A stretch of 64,000 nt of DNA from Oceanobacillus jordanicus (GTDB lineage Bacteria; Bacillota; Bacilli; Bacillales; Amphibacillaceae). Position 1 is the stretch's first letter, and each line of letters begins with the position of its first letter. Positions 26,612 to 35,099 of this stretch are shown here, one piece after another. Under the pieces are notes generated by a model. That model had not been told where the DNA came from. It was given only the letters and a program-made list of their open reading frames with translations, and ran no database searches. The translations under genes were made by a program, and so were the position numbers. The DNA is taken from positions 124,001 through 188,000 of the forward strand of contig NZ_JAIFZM010000006.1 of assembly GCF_022095695.1 (NCBI RefSeq). Reading direction: 5' to 3'.

Positions 26612-27853
26612 TTACTTACCTCCGTTTTGCTTCAGAATGTCTAAAAGTGCTTGGTAGTTACGAAATGTTTGTGTGTCTTCTTCAGTTGTTATCGTATTTA
26701 CAGATTCACTGAGAGTGATTTTTATGTCTATAGGCTTTTGGGTAACCGCAGATGATTCAGGAAAAATGCGAACGGTAAAACCATCCTCGCGTAGAAACTG
26801 TGCGGTTTGGAATGCTTCCTTCTGCTTGCTCTTTTCATAGGTCATGATAAGCTGTGGCACCATCGTTACTTCACTTATCTGGCCTTTTTGCACTAGCGCT
26901 TCCTGTAGTAAATCCACTTCCATAGCAAATCCAATAGCAGGCAGGTGAACACCGTATTGGTCTCCTAAATGATTGTAGCGACCTCCCATGAGAAGGGGGT
27001 GTCCGACCTGTTCAACAAATCCTTGGAAAATGATATCTGAGTAATAATTCATGTTGTTGATTAGTCCAAGATTTAAGACGATATGTTCTCCAACCTCGTA
27101 ATCTTCTAATATATCCACAATCTCTGATAGGTTATTAAGATTTTTATGCATCTCTTCATTTAATAGCTTATCTGAAATCTGTTGCATGACTTCCCGCGGT
27201 GTCCCGTAGAGCATGGGAATAGCTTGCATGGCTTCGCGCAGATCTTCTGTTAAAGATAATTGTTCAAGAAATGGTACCATTTCTACAATGTTTTTTGACT
27301 GAATCAACGATTGTAGCTGTTCTATTTCCGAAGGGTTCAATCCTGCTGGAGCAATTAATGATTTAAAGAATCCAGCATGGCCTATTTCTATTTTAAAGTT
27401 GGAGAACCCTAATTCCTTTAAATTATGAATCGCAAGCATAATTACCTCGGCATCTGTTTCAGGCCGGTTATTACCCAAGCATTCGACCCCAGCCTGCGTA
27501 CTTTCCTTTGTACCAGTGCTGGCTGTACTTCTAAAAACATCTTGAATGTAAAAGTAACGCAACTCTTCTTCCGGCATCCCACCTTCGGCAACCATTCGCG
27601 TTATGGGAATGGTAACATCCGGCCTCATAACAAGAACCTTTCCGGAAGAATCAATAACCTTTACCATATCGTCTTTGTTTACAGTACCATTAAGCTTTGA
27701 ATAAAGATCATAGGATTCAAAAGTAGATGTCCTAATTTGTTCATATCCGTAAGTAGAAAAACGATTTTTAAATTGGGTGATCAAGGTTTCTCTTCGTTTA
27801 AATCCATCTGCATTATATTCCGCTTTCGCTGAACCAATTTGATAGGATGACAT
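26612..27853 (-). CDS. hisZ: ATP phosphoribosyltransferase regulatory subunit
   Basis: 413 aa, related to histidyl-tRNA synthetase catalytic domains (class II motif 2 region RYFYIQDVFRS; GMPEEELRYF), but without an anticodon domain and with a degenerate active site. It forms the hetero-octamer with short HisG that allows histidine feedback. AAAGGAG lies 8 nt before the ATG. First enzyme gene of the operon hisZGDBHAFIC. A 47-codon ORF and a structured element lie upstream. Confidence 0.95.
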   Translation of the reverse strand: MSSYQIGSAKAEYNADGFKRRETLITQFKNRFSTYGYEQIRTSTFESYDLYSKLNGTVNKDDMVKVIDSSGKVLVMRPDVTIPITRMVAEGGMPEEELRYFYIQDVFRSTASTGTKESTQAGVECLGNNRPETDAEVIMLAIHNLKELGFSNFKIEIGHAGFFKSLIAPAGLNPSEIEQLQSLIQSKNIVEMVPFLEQLSLTEDLREAMQAIPMLYGTPREVMQQISDKLLNEEMHKNLNNLSEIVDILEDYEVGEHIVLNLGLINNMNYYSDIIFQGFVEQVGHPLLMGGRYNHLGDQYGVHLPAIGFAMEVDLLQEALVQKGQISEVTMVPQLIMTYEKSKQKEAFQTAQFLREDGFTVRIFPESSAVTQKPIDIKITLSESVNTITTEEDTQTFRNYQALLDILKQNGGK

Positions 27854-27873
27854 GACAATACTCCTTTCTTTGT

Positions 27874-28017
27874 CTAACTTCGAGTGGCAAAAACTAGGCG
27901 ACTTCCCTTTGCTCTTTTCAATAAGTCATCATCGATTCGTACCTCATCTTGATTCCTTTTCACTTTCCAAGCATAAGATTCACTATGATTTTTAACATTC
28001 TTTAAAATCATGTTCAT
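27874..28017 (-). CDS. small ORF upstream of hisZ (47 aa, unknown)
   Basis: ATG at 28017 with AGGAG 5 nt upstream opens 47 codons ending 20 nt before hisZ. The product (MNMILKNVKNHSESYAWKV, then KRNQDEVRIDDDLL, KRAKGSRLVFATRS) is charged and contains a single His, so it is not a classic histidine attenuation peptide. It follows directly on the structured element at 28.03-28.2 kb. No family is recognised. It may be a small protein, a translated leader, or the end of the repeat-associated sequence. Confidence 0.5.
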   Translation of the reverse strand: MNMILKNVKNHSESYAWKVKRNQDEVRIDDDLLKRAKGSRLVFATRS

Positions 28018-28021
28018 CTAA

Positions 28022-28202
28022 TCTCCTACGTAGAAATGCTCCATTAAAATCGCCACTTTGCGTGGCAACACGGAGACACCTGGCATGGCCAGGCGCAAAA
28101 GTTCTTCGGTGGGACGAGTAACCGCAGTCCCAGTTCGTACGTGGGCCCGGAGGATCCGGGTCATGCCGACGTTGACCCAGGACGGATCGAACTTAGTCGG
28201 CC
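28022..28202 (-). ncRNA. multi-hairpin structured element upstream of the his operon
   Basis: About 180 bp of GC-rich sequence in an AT-rich setting, with five clean stems in a row: GCCGAC/GTCGGC (28165-28170 with 28196-28201), CCCGGA/TCCGGG (28146-28151 with 28155-28160), GGGAC/GTCCC (28111-28115 with 28127-28131), CCTGGC/GCCAGG (28079-28084 with 28088-28093) and GCCAC/GTGGC (28052-28056 with 28062-28066). Strand is assigned from its position as the his leader. The GGGAC hairpin has a homologue in the repeat at 44.38 kb, with a compensated pair and the same 11-nt loop length, so this may be a dispersed element and not a his-specific regulator. No T-box signature is present. Confidence 0.55.
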
Positions 28203-28345
28203 TTCCTTAATACGTGCGCTCTCCGTCTTTCTTGATAAATCAAAATATTTTATATCCTTTATTGCTTTATCGCTTTATCTTAGTAAAGTTATATAGTATT
28301 GTAAGTAGTATAGTTAGAAAAGTCAACCAAAAGGAGAAGGTTTTA

Positions 28346-29143
28346 ATGTTTGATTACCATATACACAGCAATTTCTCGGCTGATTGCTCTACGCCAATGG
28401 AGAAAACGATCGAATCTGCGATTGATAAGGGGCTTAAGGAAATTTGTTTTACCGAGCATGTTGATTTCGACTACCCTGATCCAACTATTTCATTTGAGCT
28501 TGATCTCAATCAATATGAGAAAAAGTTAAAGGAAATGAAACAGAATTACGGGGAAAGCATTAGTATTAAGAAAGGTGTGGAAATTGGGGTCGAACCACAT
28601 CTTCTTTCCCGCTATGAAGAACTTATTGCAGCGAACCGCTTTGACTTTATTATTTGTTCCATGCATACGTCTGAGCAAAAAGACCTTCATTCAGGGAGTT
28701 TCTTTGCTGGTAAAACGGTGGAAGAGGCATATCAGATTTACTATGAAGAGTTGCTCGATTGTATAACCCATTTTCAGGACTATAACGTGTTGGGTCACAT
28801 TGACTTGGTCAAAAGGTATACAGAGCAAAAGAGTAAGCTTGATTTTCACGATTTATATGAACAAATTTTCAAGAGAATTATTGCAGACGGAAAAGGGATT
28901 GAATTAAACACATCAGGGTTTCGTTATGGGCTGAACAATGGAATGCCAAGCACAGATATATTAAAACTTTATAAGGAGTGTGGGGGAGAAATCATTACTT
29001 TAGGCTCTGACTCTCATATGGAAACAACGGTTGCTTACGGATTTAGGGATGCTTTAGAGTTGCTCCAATCAATTGGCTTTTCCAATATTGCTACTTATTC
29101 CGATCAGAAGCCAACCTTTCACGCGATTGAGCAGTTGTTTTAA
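28346..29143 (+). CDS. hisJ: histidinol-phosphatase, PHP family
   Basis: 265 aa from ATG 28346 (AAGGAGAAGG upstream; the frame is open earlier without a start signal). PHP metal-dependent phosphatase motifs: FDYHIHSNFSAD at the N-terminus, FTEHVDFDY, HTSEQKDLHSG and the late GSDSHM. Length matches B. subtilis HisJ (268 aa). It dephosphorylates histidinol phosphate, the only step missing from the neighbouring his operon, from which it is divergently transcribed. Its stop codon abuts repeat copy 3. Confidence 0.93.
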   Translation: MFDYHIHSNFSADCSTPMEKTIESAIDKGLKEICFTEHVDFDYPDPTISFELDLNQYEKKLKEMKQNYGESISIKKGVEIGVEPHLLSRYEELIAANRFDFIICSMHTSEQKDLHSGSFFAGKTVEEAYQIYYEELLDCITHFQDYNVLGHIDLVKRYTEQKSKLDFHDLYEQIFKRIIADGKGIELNTSGFRYGLNNGMPSTDILKLYKECGGEIITLGSDSHMETTVAYGFRDALELLQSIGFSNIATYSDQKPTFHAIEQLF

Positions 29144-29291
29144 TAAAGTGAAACTTCAATCAGTCGGGGTTTTCATTCTTCCCCCACTGATTTTTAGTTG
29201 AACGAATCGTTAGCGTCCGTTTACTCCCACTAAAAACTAACTGTTTCTCTTCATGTTTTGAAGTGGGAGTCTTACGGACGGTTGCACCGGG
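29143..29291 (-). mobile_element. palindrome-associated repeat, copy 3 (after hisJ)
   Basis: Same family in the opposite orientation: read on + it starts ATAAAGTGAAACTTCAATCAG at the hisJ stop (TAA 29141-29143) and ends GGACGGTTGCACCGGG. One arm of the right-end hairpin has a G-to-C change (CAGTCGGGG). The middle segment is shortened (AATCGTTAGCG where other copies have AATCGGGGTGTTAGCG). The outer flank reads GACAA instead of ATAAA. An older, more diverged copy. Confidence 0.75.
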
Positions 29292-29430
29292 ACAAGGGCA
29301 TGATGTTAGAAAGAGTTACCAAAAAGGACGCGAAATTCATCTAACTTACGAATAATTTGGTGTGTCAGGGACAGAAATAGGGCGAAAATGGTATACTTAG
29401 GGTACAACTGTGAAAAATGAGGGATACTCT

Positions 29431-30258
29431 TTGAACCGAAAAAATATTACAAGGCTAACTGTAGGCTTTATAGTCTTGTTGGGAATGATCTCATTGGGTT
29501 ATCAATCTGAACGAAAGCCTGATATTAGTACAACCAAGCCAACGGTTTTTCTGCATGGCTATAAGGGGACCTTTAACTCGTTTGGCTTCATGCTTGATCG
29601 ATTTGAGGACAAATATAACTGGGGAAATAGGGCGTTAATTTACTATGTTTCTGCCAAGGGTGAAATCAGTACACGCAATTTAAGCAAAGGGAGATCAGAG
29701 CCGCCACTTGTCCAAGTTGTATTCGAAGATAATCGCGCAGGCTTTACTCAAAGTGCTGCCTGGTTTGCCTCTGTTCTAAAGCATATGAAGCAGCACTATT
29801 ATGTGGAAAACGTTAATTTAGTTGGGCATTCCATGGGTGGTATAGTGTCACTTGAATTCTTGAAACAATATAATGATAAAGAACTATATCCGAAGGTTGA
29901 TAAATTTGTGGCTATCGCTAGTCCATTTGATGGTGTTTACAGCGAGGGCTATTTTCAAGTAAACCATGGTCCTGCCGCTACAGATCTTATACCTGGATCG
30001 GCTGCGCTGGAAATGTTGCGTGAACGGCCATTCCCTGAAGATATCAGTGTCTTAAGCATTGGGAGTACAGGGGATAAGGTAGCGGTGCCAGAAAGCCTTA
30101 AATCCTTGCGTCAGATCATCCCAAAGGAACAGCTTGAAGAGATTGTGATAGAGGATAAGAGTCTTGGGCATAGTGGATTGCATGAAAATCAACAGGTCGA
30201 CCAACTTATCCATTCTTTTCTATGGAAAGATCGTGTTCAAAAACTTAAAATGAAATAG
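29431..30258 (+). CDS. alpha/beta hydrolase of the DUF915 type
   Basis: 275 aa from TTG 29431, which has GAGGGA 6 nt upstream; the frame extends to a GTG at 29410. The N-terminal membrane/signal segment (LTVGFIVLLGMISLGY) suggests export or anchoring. Catalytic elements: oxyanion region PTVFLHGYKGT, nucleophile elbow GHSMGG, a possible Asp in STGDKVAVPES and a His in LGHSGLHEN. DUF915 members are lipase-like serine hydrolases of mostly unknown substrate. The gene ends 40 nt before murB and is probably co-transcribed with it. Confidence 0.85.
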   Translation: MNRKNITRLTVGFIVLLGMISLGYQSERKPDISTTKPTVFLHGYKGTFNSFGFMLDRFEDKYNWGNRALIYYVSAKGEISTRNLSKGRSEPPLVQVVFEDNRAGFTQSAAWFASVLKHMKQHYYVENVNLVGHSMGGIVSLEFLKQYNDKELYPKVDKFVAIASPFDGVYSEGYFQVNHGPAATDLIPGSAALEMLRERPFPEDISVLSIGSTGDKVAVPESLKSLRQIIPKEQLEEIVIEDKSLGHSGLHENQQVDQLIHSFLWKDRVQKLKMK

Positions 30259-30298
30259 GTGCTACGGCATGCGGAATAACTTCAAAGGAATGATACAG

Positions 30299-31213
30299 AT
30301 GATTAATCATCCCATATATGAAAAGCTAATAGAAATAACGAACAAGCAAAATGTCATGGTAGATGAATTGTTAAGTAACCATACGTATACGCGACTCGGT
30401 GGAAAAGCGGACATTCTTGTTACACCGGAAACATATGAAGAAGTGCAGGCTATCGTAAAGCTGGCTAACAGCGAAATGGTAGCTTTTACGTTGTTAGGAA
30501 ACGGATCCAATCTAATTGTAAAAGATGGTGGCATCCGTGGGATAGTCATGAACCTAAAAAAACTCAGCTCAATTCAAACGACTTCCAACACCATTGTTGC
30601 AGGAAGTGGCGCTAGGATTATTGATGTATCAAGAGAAGCATTGGAGCGTCGGCTAAGCGGACTTGAATTTGCCTGTGGGATACCTGGTTCGGTTGGCGGT
30701 GCGCTGTTTATGAATGCTGGTGCTTACGGCGGGGAGATAAAAGATGTCCTAGTCAGTACAAAAGTGGTAGACCCGGAAGGTAATTTGCTGACACTGCCAG
30801 TAGAGGAATTAGAGATGGATTATCGCACAAGTAACATCCCAGAAAAGAAGTATATTGTACTTGAAGCAACCTTTGCACTTCAACCAGGCGAATATGAACA
30901 AATTAAGGAAGTTATGGATGATTTAACGTTTAAACGCGAGTCAAAACAGCCATTGGAATACCCGTCCTGTGGAAGTGTATTTAAACGTCCCCCTGGCTAT
31001 TTTGCAGGTAAGTTAATCCAAGATAGCGCTTTGCAAGGAAAACAGATTGGCGGGGCGCAAGTATCCCTGAAGCATGCCGGCTTTATTGTAAATAAAGATG
31101 GAGCGACAGCGAGTGAATATATTGCTTTAATTCATCACGTGCAGAAGACAGTCGATGAAAAGTTTGGCGTTAAGTTAGAACGTGAAGTTAAAATTATTGG
31201 AGAAGATGCATAG
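30299..31213 (+). CDS. murB: UDP-N-acetylenolpyruvoylglucosamine reductase
   Basis: 304 aa from ATG 30299 (AAAGGA upstream). FAD enzyme of cytoplasmic peptidoglycan precursor synthesis that makes UDP-MurNAc. Signatures: YTRLGGKADILVTP, LGNGSNLIVKDGG, FACGIPGSVGGALFMNAGAYGG in two adjacent blocks, YRTSNIP, and the C-terminal PSCGSVFKRPPG with the Ser of type II MurB, QDSALQGKQIGGAQVS and HAGFIVN. Followed by a terminator. Confidence 0.95.
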   Translation: MINHPIYEKLIEITNKQNVMVDELLSNHTYTRLGGKADILVTPETYEEVQAIVKLANSEMVAFTLLGNGSNLIVKDGGIRGIVMNLKKLSSIQTTSNTIVAGSGARIIDVSREALERRLSGLEFACGIPGSVGGALFMNAGAYGGEIKDVLVSTKVVDPEGNLLTLPVEELEMDYRTSNIPEKKYIVLEATFALQPGEYEQIKEVMDDLTFKRESKQPLEYPSCGSVFKRPPGYFAGKLIQDSALQGKQIGGAQVSLKHAGFIVNKDGATASEYIALIHHVQKTVDEKFGVKLEREVKIIGEDA

Positions 31214-31234
31214 CTAATAGGGCATCTTATTATT

Positions 31235-31280
31235 AAAAAAGCTTTGGACTGCTAAACGGCAGATTCCAAAGCTTTTTTAC
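31235..31280 (+). terminator. terminator after murB, likely bidirectional
   Basis: AAAAAAGCTTTGGA (31235-31248) / TCCAAAGCTTTTTT (31265-31278) with an inner CTGC/GCAG stem. A-rich on one side and T-rich on the other, so it can also serve ehuA on the minus strand. Confidence 0.9.
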
Positions 31281-31320
31281 ATGTTAAGAAATTTTTCTTA
31301 CTAAATGAAACTAACTAGAG

Positions 31321-32091
31321 TTAAGCTCTAAAGCGCTTAAGGAAGCTTTGCAGTCGCTCGTTACTGGAATGTTCAATAACTTCACTTGCTGTTCCTTGTT
31401 CTGCGATAACACCTTCATCAAGGAACAAGACCTTATCTGCAACATCTAGAGCAAAATCCATCTCATGTGTAACGAGGATCATGGCCATTTCTCCCTCTTT
31501 TGCAATGTCCCGAATTACCTCGAGTACTTCTCCGACAAGCTCTGGATCCAAAGCAGAGGTTACCTCATCAAACAACATGACCTTCGGGCGCATAACTAAA
31601 GCACGGGCCATGGCAACTCGCTGTTTTTGTCCACCGGAAAGCTGGCTTGGATAATTATCCAATTTATCTCCAAGTCCAACTTTTTCAAGCATCTGGATAG
31701 AGTGTTGTTTCGCTGTCTGTTTATTTTCCTTCTTCACATGGATTGGTGCGGTCATACAGTTTTCTAAAATAGTCATGTGTGGAAAAAGGTTAAAATGCTG
31801 AAAGACCATGCCGATATCTCCGCGCACTTCGCGCAAATGCTTTTCATTCGCATCAACAAGCTGTCCATTCTTATCCATCTTCCATAGGTTTTTCCCGTCG
31901 ACGATAATATCACCGGAAGTTGGTTTTTCCAATGTCATTAACATGCGGATAATGGTAGTTTTCCCTGAACCACTTGGTCCAATTACCGCTACTTTTTCAG
32001 CGGGCTTAATATCAAGATTAATCCCTTTTAATACTTCTACATCCCCAAAGGATTTGTGCACATCCTGAAATGTTACAATTGGCTCTGTCAT
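31321..32091 (-). CDS. ehuA: ectoine/hydroxyectoine ABC transporter, ATPase
   Basis: 256 aa polar-amino-acid-type ABC ATPase. Walker A GPSGSGKTT, signature [15 protein letters not shown], Walker B VMLFDEVTSALDPE and switch His in LVTHEMDFAL. An insertion after the Walker A region (GKNLWKMDKNGQLVDANEKHLRE) is typical of EhuA. With EhuC and EhuD it drives uptake of ectoine-type compatible solutes. It follows ehuD directly. Specificity rests mainly on resemblance of EhuB and EhuA to the Sinorhizobium-type system. Confidence 0.87.
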   Translation of the reverse strand: MTEPIVTFQDVHKSFGDVEVLKGINLDIKPAEKVAVIGPSGSGKTTIIRMLMTLEKPTSGDIIVDGKNLWKMDKNGQLVDANEKHLREVRGDIGMVFQHFNLFPHMTILENCMTAPIHVKKENKQTAKQHSIQMLEKVGLGDKLDNYPSQLSGGQKQRVAMARALVMRPKVMLFDEVTSALDPELVGEVLEVIRDIAKEGEMAMILVTHEMDFALDVADKVLFLDEGVIAEQGTASEVIEHSSNERLQSFLKRFRA

Positions 32092-32802
32092 TTAAGTTGT
32101 CGCTCCTTTACTACTATTTAATGTCTCTTTTTTATCAAACCGTCGATTCATCCTTTTTTCTAGCTTACTTATTAGAATAGCAGAAGGATAGCTTAAAACT
32201 AAGAATAAAATCGCAACAATTGTTAAAGGCTCCAAATATGCCCAATATTGTGCGCCATAACTATTCGCCATATGAAGGATTCCTACTACGCCAATCGTGG
32301 AGGCAAGTGGAACTTCTTTAAACATAATAATTAAGTAGTTTCCAAGCATGGGAATGGTTGGAGGGATTGCCTGTGGCAAAATAATCTTTAACCACTTTTG
32401 CCTTGTAGAGAGATTTAGAGCTTGTGAAGCTTCCCACTGTCCCTTATCAACTCCTTCAATTCCAGATCGGTATACTTCTCCGATGTAGGTACTGAAGTGA
32501 AGTCCAAGGCCGAGTACTGCACTAGTAAATGGCGACAGAGTCATCCCTACGACAGGAACCATTGGCCATGCAAAGTAAATAAAGAATAATTGTACCAAAG
32601 GTGGGGTAGAACGAATAAATTCCATTACCCATGTCACAATCCAATTCAAAGGCTTAAACGGTACTCTTCGTAAAAAGGTCCACACAAAGCCGAATATGAG
32701 TGAAAATAAGTAGCAGGCTAATGTTAGTCCAACGGTAATGCCGAGCCCTTCTAGTACAACAGGGAAGGCGTCAAAAAATATCTCCCAACTCCAATTATCC
32801 AT
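32092..32802 (-). CDS. ehuD: ectoine/hydroxyectoine ABC transporter, permease
   Basis: 236 aa, about five membrane segments, with the EAA loop typical of polar amino-acid permeases (EASQALNLSTRQKWLKIILP). Its end abuts ehuA and its start overlaps the last base of ehuC. Forms the channel together with EhuC. Confidence 0.87.
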   Translation of the reverse strand: MDNWSWEIFFDAFPVVLEGLGITVGLTLACYLFSLIFGFVWTFLRRVPFKPLNWIVTWVMEFIRSTPPLVQLFFIYFAWPMVPVVGMTLSPFTSAVLGLGLHFSTYIGEVYRSGIEGVDKGQWEASQALNLSTRQKWLKIILPQAIPPTIPMLGNYLIIMFKEVPLASTIGVVGILHMANSYGAQYWAYLEPLTIVAILFLVLSYPSAILISKLEKRMNRRFDKKETLNSSKGATT

Positions 32803-33470
32803 TAGCTAGCCACTCCTTTCTTGGAAATAACTTCTGCTTTGCGCGTTAGCCAGATAATTGGCAACGCTAGAATAAAGTAGAATACTAGAAGAAGTAAGTA
32901 CACGGTTGGAGCTTGTGACAAATCATTACTTCGCAGAATGTTTCCGTAGTATAATATATCGTTCATGCCAATTAAGTAAACTAAGGAAGTTGCTTTTAGC
33001 ATTTGAATTAAATAATTTCCGAACTCTGGTAGCATCATGCGCACTGCCTGTGGCAAAATAATCAGCCGCATACGCTGAAAGCTAGACATATTGAGTGCTG
33101 TGGCAGCTTCAGTCTGACCCTTGGCCACAGAAAGAATAGATCCCCTTACAATTTCTGACATATAGGCACCATAATTCAGCGCAATGGCAATAACCCCAAC
33201 AAGCCAATTGCTGCCAAGCTGAATGTCAAAAAGCATGGGAACAGCATAGTAAAGCCAAAATAATTGAACGATTAATGAGGTGCCACGAAATAATTCAATA
33301 TAGAATCCGGTAGCCTTGCGTATGAATACATTTGAAGATAGACGGCAAAGACCTGCTATAAATGCCATCAGGTAACCTAAAATCGCGGAGGCGATAAGGA
33401 CAGAGATAGTTATATTAATCCCACGCATAAGGTAGGGGAATATATCTGTAAATACACTAATTGGAATCAC
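32802..33470 (-). CDS. ehuC: ectoine/hydroxyectoine ABC transporter, permease
   Basis: 222 aa HisM-type permease; EAA loop TEAATALNMSSFQRMRLIILP, about five membrane segments and the usual RGTSLIVQLFWLYY stretch. GGAGTGATTCC precedes the ATG. It lies 299 bp downstream of ehuB; the gap holds a hairpin with T-tract and repeat copy 4, so expression may be lower than that of ehuB. Confidence 0.87.
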   Translation of the reverse strand: MIPISVFTDIFPYLMRGINITISVLIASAILGYLMAFIAGLCRLSSNVFIRKATGFYIELFRGTSLIVQLFWLYYAVPMLFDIQLGSNWLVGVIAIALNYGAYMSEIVRGSILSVAKGQTEAATALNMSSFQRMRLIILPQAVRMMLPEFGNYLIQMLKATSLVYLIGMNDILYYGNILRSNDLSQAPTVYLLLLVFYFILALPIIWLTRKAEVISKKGVAS

Positions 33471-33491
33471 TCCTTTTCATAGTAGTCAACA

Positions 33492-33541
33492 CAGAAAAAC
33501 ATAGGACCTGCCCCCCTTTGGCGGGAGGAAGGCCCTATGGA
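33492..33541 (-). terminator. intra-operon terminator or attenuator between ehuB and ehuC
   Basis: Read on the minus strand, CCATAGGGCCTTCCTCCCGCC folds against GGGGGGCAGGTCCTATG with a few bulges, followed by TTTTTCTG. It would let part of the transcription stop after ehuB, giving excess binding protein over permease. Confidence 0.7.
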
Positions 33542-33578
33542 GTCTCGTCATCTAGAAGATGTGAAACGCTCAGTTTAT

Positions 33579-33729
33579 CCCGGTGCAACCGTCCGTAAGA
33601 CTCCACTTCAAAACATGAAGTGAAACCGTGAGTTTTTAGTGGGAGTAAACGGACGCTAACACCCCGATTCGTTCAACTAACAATCAGTGGGGAAGAATGA
33701 AAACCCCACTGATTGAAGGTTCACTTTAT
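33579..33729 (+). mobile_element. palindrome-associated repeat, copy 4 (inside the ehu operon)
   Basis: Near-consensus copy after TTTAT (33574-33578), with both hairpins intact (arms CGTCCGTAAGACTCC / GTGGGAGTAAACGGACG and AATCAGTGGGG / CCCCACTGATT) and end TTCACTTTAT. It lies 40 nt downstream of ehuB and upstream of ehuC, so the ehu mRNA should carry it in antisense orientation relative to the other coordinates given here. Confidence 0.8.
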
Positions 33730-33769
33730 CCATTTAAAGGAATAAGGCAGTTTTTATTTTTTGTTATGA

Positions 33770-34672
33770 TTAGTAATTTTCTCCGCTGCAAACTGATTCA
33801 GTTGTGATTTCTCCGGCTTCAGCCATGTTGCTCTCCGGGTCAAACCCATTTGCTTCAAGCAACTCGGCAACAGTTCCATCTTCTTTCAGTTCTTTAAGTT
33901 TTTCATTATACGCATCTCTTAACTCGGTATTATCCTTAGAGAATGCAGCTGCCCCATAGCTTGGTACCCCTTCGATATCAGGCTGCTCGAAATTATCAAC
34001 AAACTCAAGATCATCGCCAGCTGTTTCCACCGCCATGCGAAGTGTCATTTCTGTGGCAGTTGTAACATCAGCTCTATCCGCTTGGATGGCAGAGAATGTT
34101 GCTGGAATATCATCGGCAGGTGTTACTTGATCATCACTAACTCCTACACTTTCAAGATAACCCACTTCTGTTGCACCAGACATTACAGTTACTCGGATGT
34201 CCGGGTTGTCGGCGATGTCCTGGTAGCTTTGAATATTAAGTGGATTTCCAGCCTGTACGACCAAGCCCTCACCATACACCATTTCCGGTTCGCCAAAGGC
34301 TGCCTGTTCACAACGGTCTGGAGTAATAGCCATTCCAGCTGTCACGACATCAAATTGATTTGCTTGCAGTCCAGGAATAAGAGAATCGAAATTAGAAAGC
34401 TGTGATTTCATGTTATCAATACCTAGCTCCGCAAAGACAGCAGCTGCAATATCTACTGCTGCTCCTTTTAGTTCCCCATCTTCTTCATAAGCGTAGGGCT
34501 CTTCATTGGCAAATCCAATTGTAACTGTTCCTGCTTCTTGTAATTCTTCCAGTTTTCCGCCATTACTTTCGCTGTCACCACCATCCCCATTTGCACCTTC
34601 ATCTTCTGAGCCGCAGGCAGCCAGAGCGATTAATATTAAACCTAATAAACTAGTAAGTATAATTTTCTTCAT
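33770..34672 (-). CDS. ehuB: ectoine/hydroxyectoine-binding lipoprotein
   Basis: 300 aa. Lipoprotein signal MKKIILTSLLGLILIALAAC (Cys20), then a Gly/Glu/Ser/Asp-rich linker. Type II binding protein with EhuB features: VTIGFANEEPYAY, FDSLIPGLQANQFDVVTAGM, ITPDRCEQAAFGEP, and near the end ESVCSG; the Cys pair is as in EhuB. It captures ectoines outside the membrane. AGGAGG lies 13 nt before ATG, a rather long spacing. It is the first gene of the operon and expected to respond to osmotic supply, though no operator is recognised. Confidence 0.88.
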   Translation of the reverse strand: MKKIILTSLLGLILIALAACGSEDEGANGDGGDSESNGGKLEELQEAGTVTIGFANEEPYAYEEDGELKGAAVDIAAAVFAELGIDNMKSQLSNFDSLIPGLQANQFDVVTAGMAITPDRCEQAAFGEPEMVYGEGLVVQAGNPLNIQSYQDIADNPDIRVTVMSGATEVGYLESVGVSDDQVTPADDIPATFSAIQADRADVTTATEMTLRMAVETAGDDLEFVDNFEQPDIEGVPSYGAAAFSKDNTELRDAYNEKLKELKEDGTVAELLEANGFDPESNMAEAGEITTESVCSGENY

Positions 34673-35099
34673 ATGTTTCTATTGACCTCCTATTTTTTAT
34701 TTTCCAAGCATGCTTTTCTTTTATTAAGCCATATCTACAAGGTAATCATTCAAGGCGTACTTTACTCCTAGGAAAAACATCACCCCTTATATGTAAAAAA
34801 AATTACCGAAAATTGGCTGACTTAATGAAAAGCACTTATATAATTATGTTAAAGGTATTACAAGAACGTTTCAAACCCAGTATATTTTGATTATTTATAA
34901 TTAACTGGCGTATAGTGCAAATAAGTAAGTTAGAGTGTCAGAGACAGAAATATACTAGTGTATTGTTCCGTATGCTACCATTTTCCCAACATTTGGTTAA
35001 AAATGAAGACATTGATTTATAAAGCTATTCTAGACAATACAGTTAAGGACAAGGTACGATAGAAAGAGTGGAACAAGATTAAACAAAGGGGGAATACTT
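34673..35099. other. 427-bp divergent intergenic region between ehuB and panE-like gene
   Basis: Contains the leaders of two divergent genes. AT-rich, with several TATAAT-like strings but no pair of -35/-10 boxes that I would call firmly. GTGTCAGAGACAGAAATA (34935-34952) recurs with one mismatch at 29362-29379, also upstream of a plus-strand gene. No ORF with a start signal and no convincing terminator. Confidence 0.5.

Noticed and set aside
28022-28202. T-box riboswitch for histidine upstream of hisZ
   Set aside because: No GGTGGTACC-type antiterminator bulge and no terminator-like T-tract were found on the minus strand.
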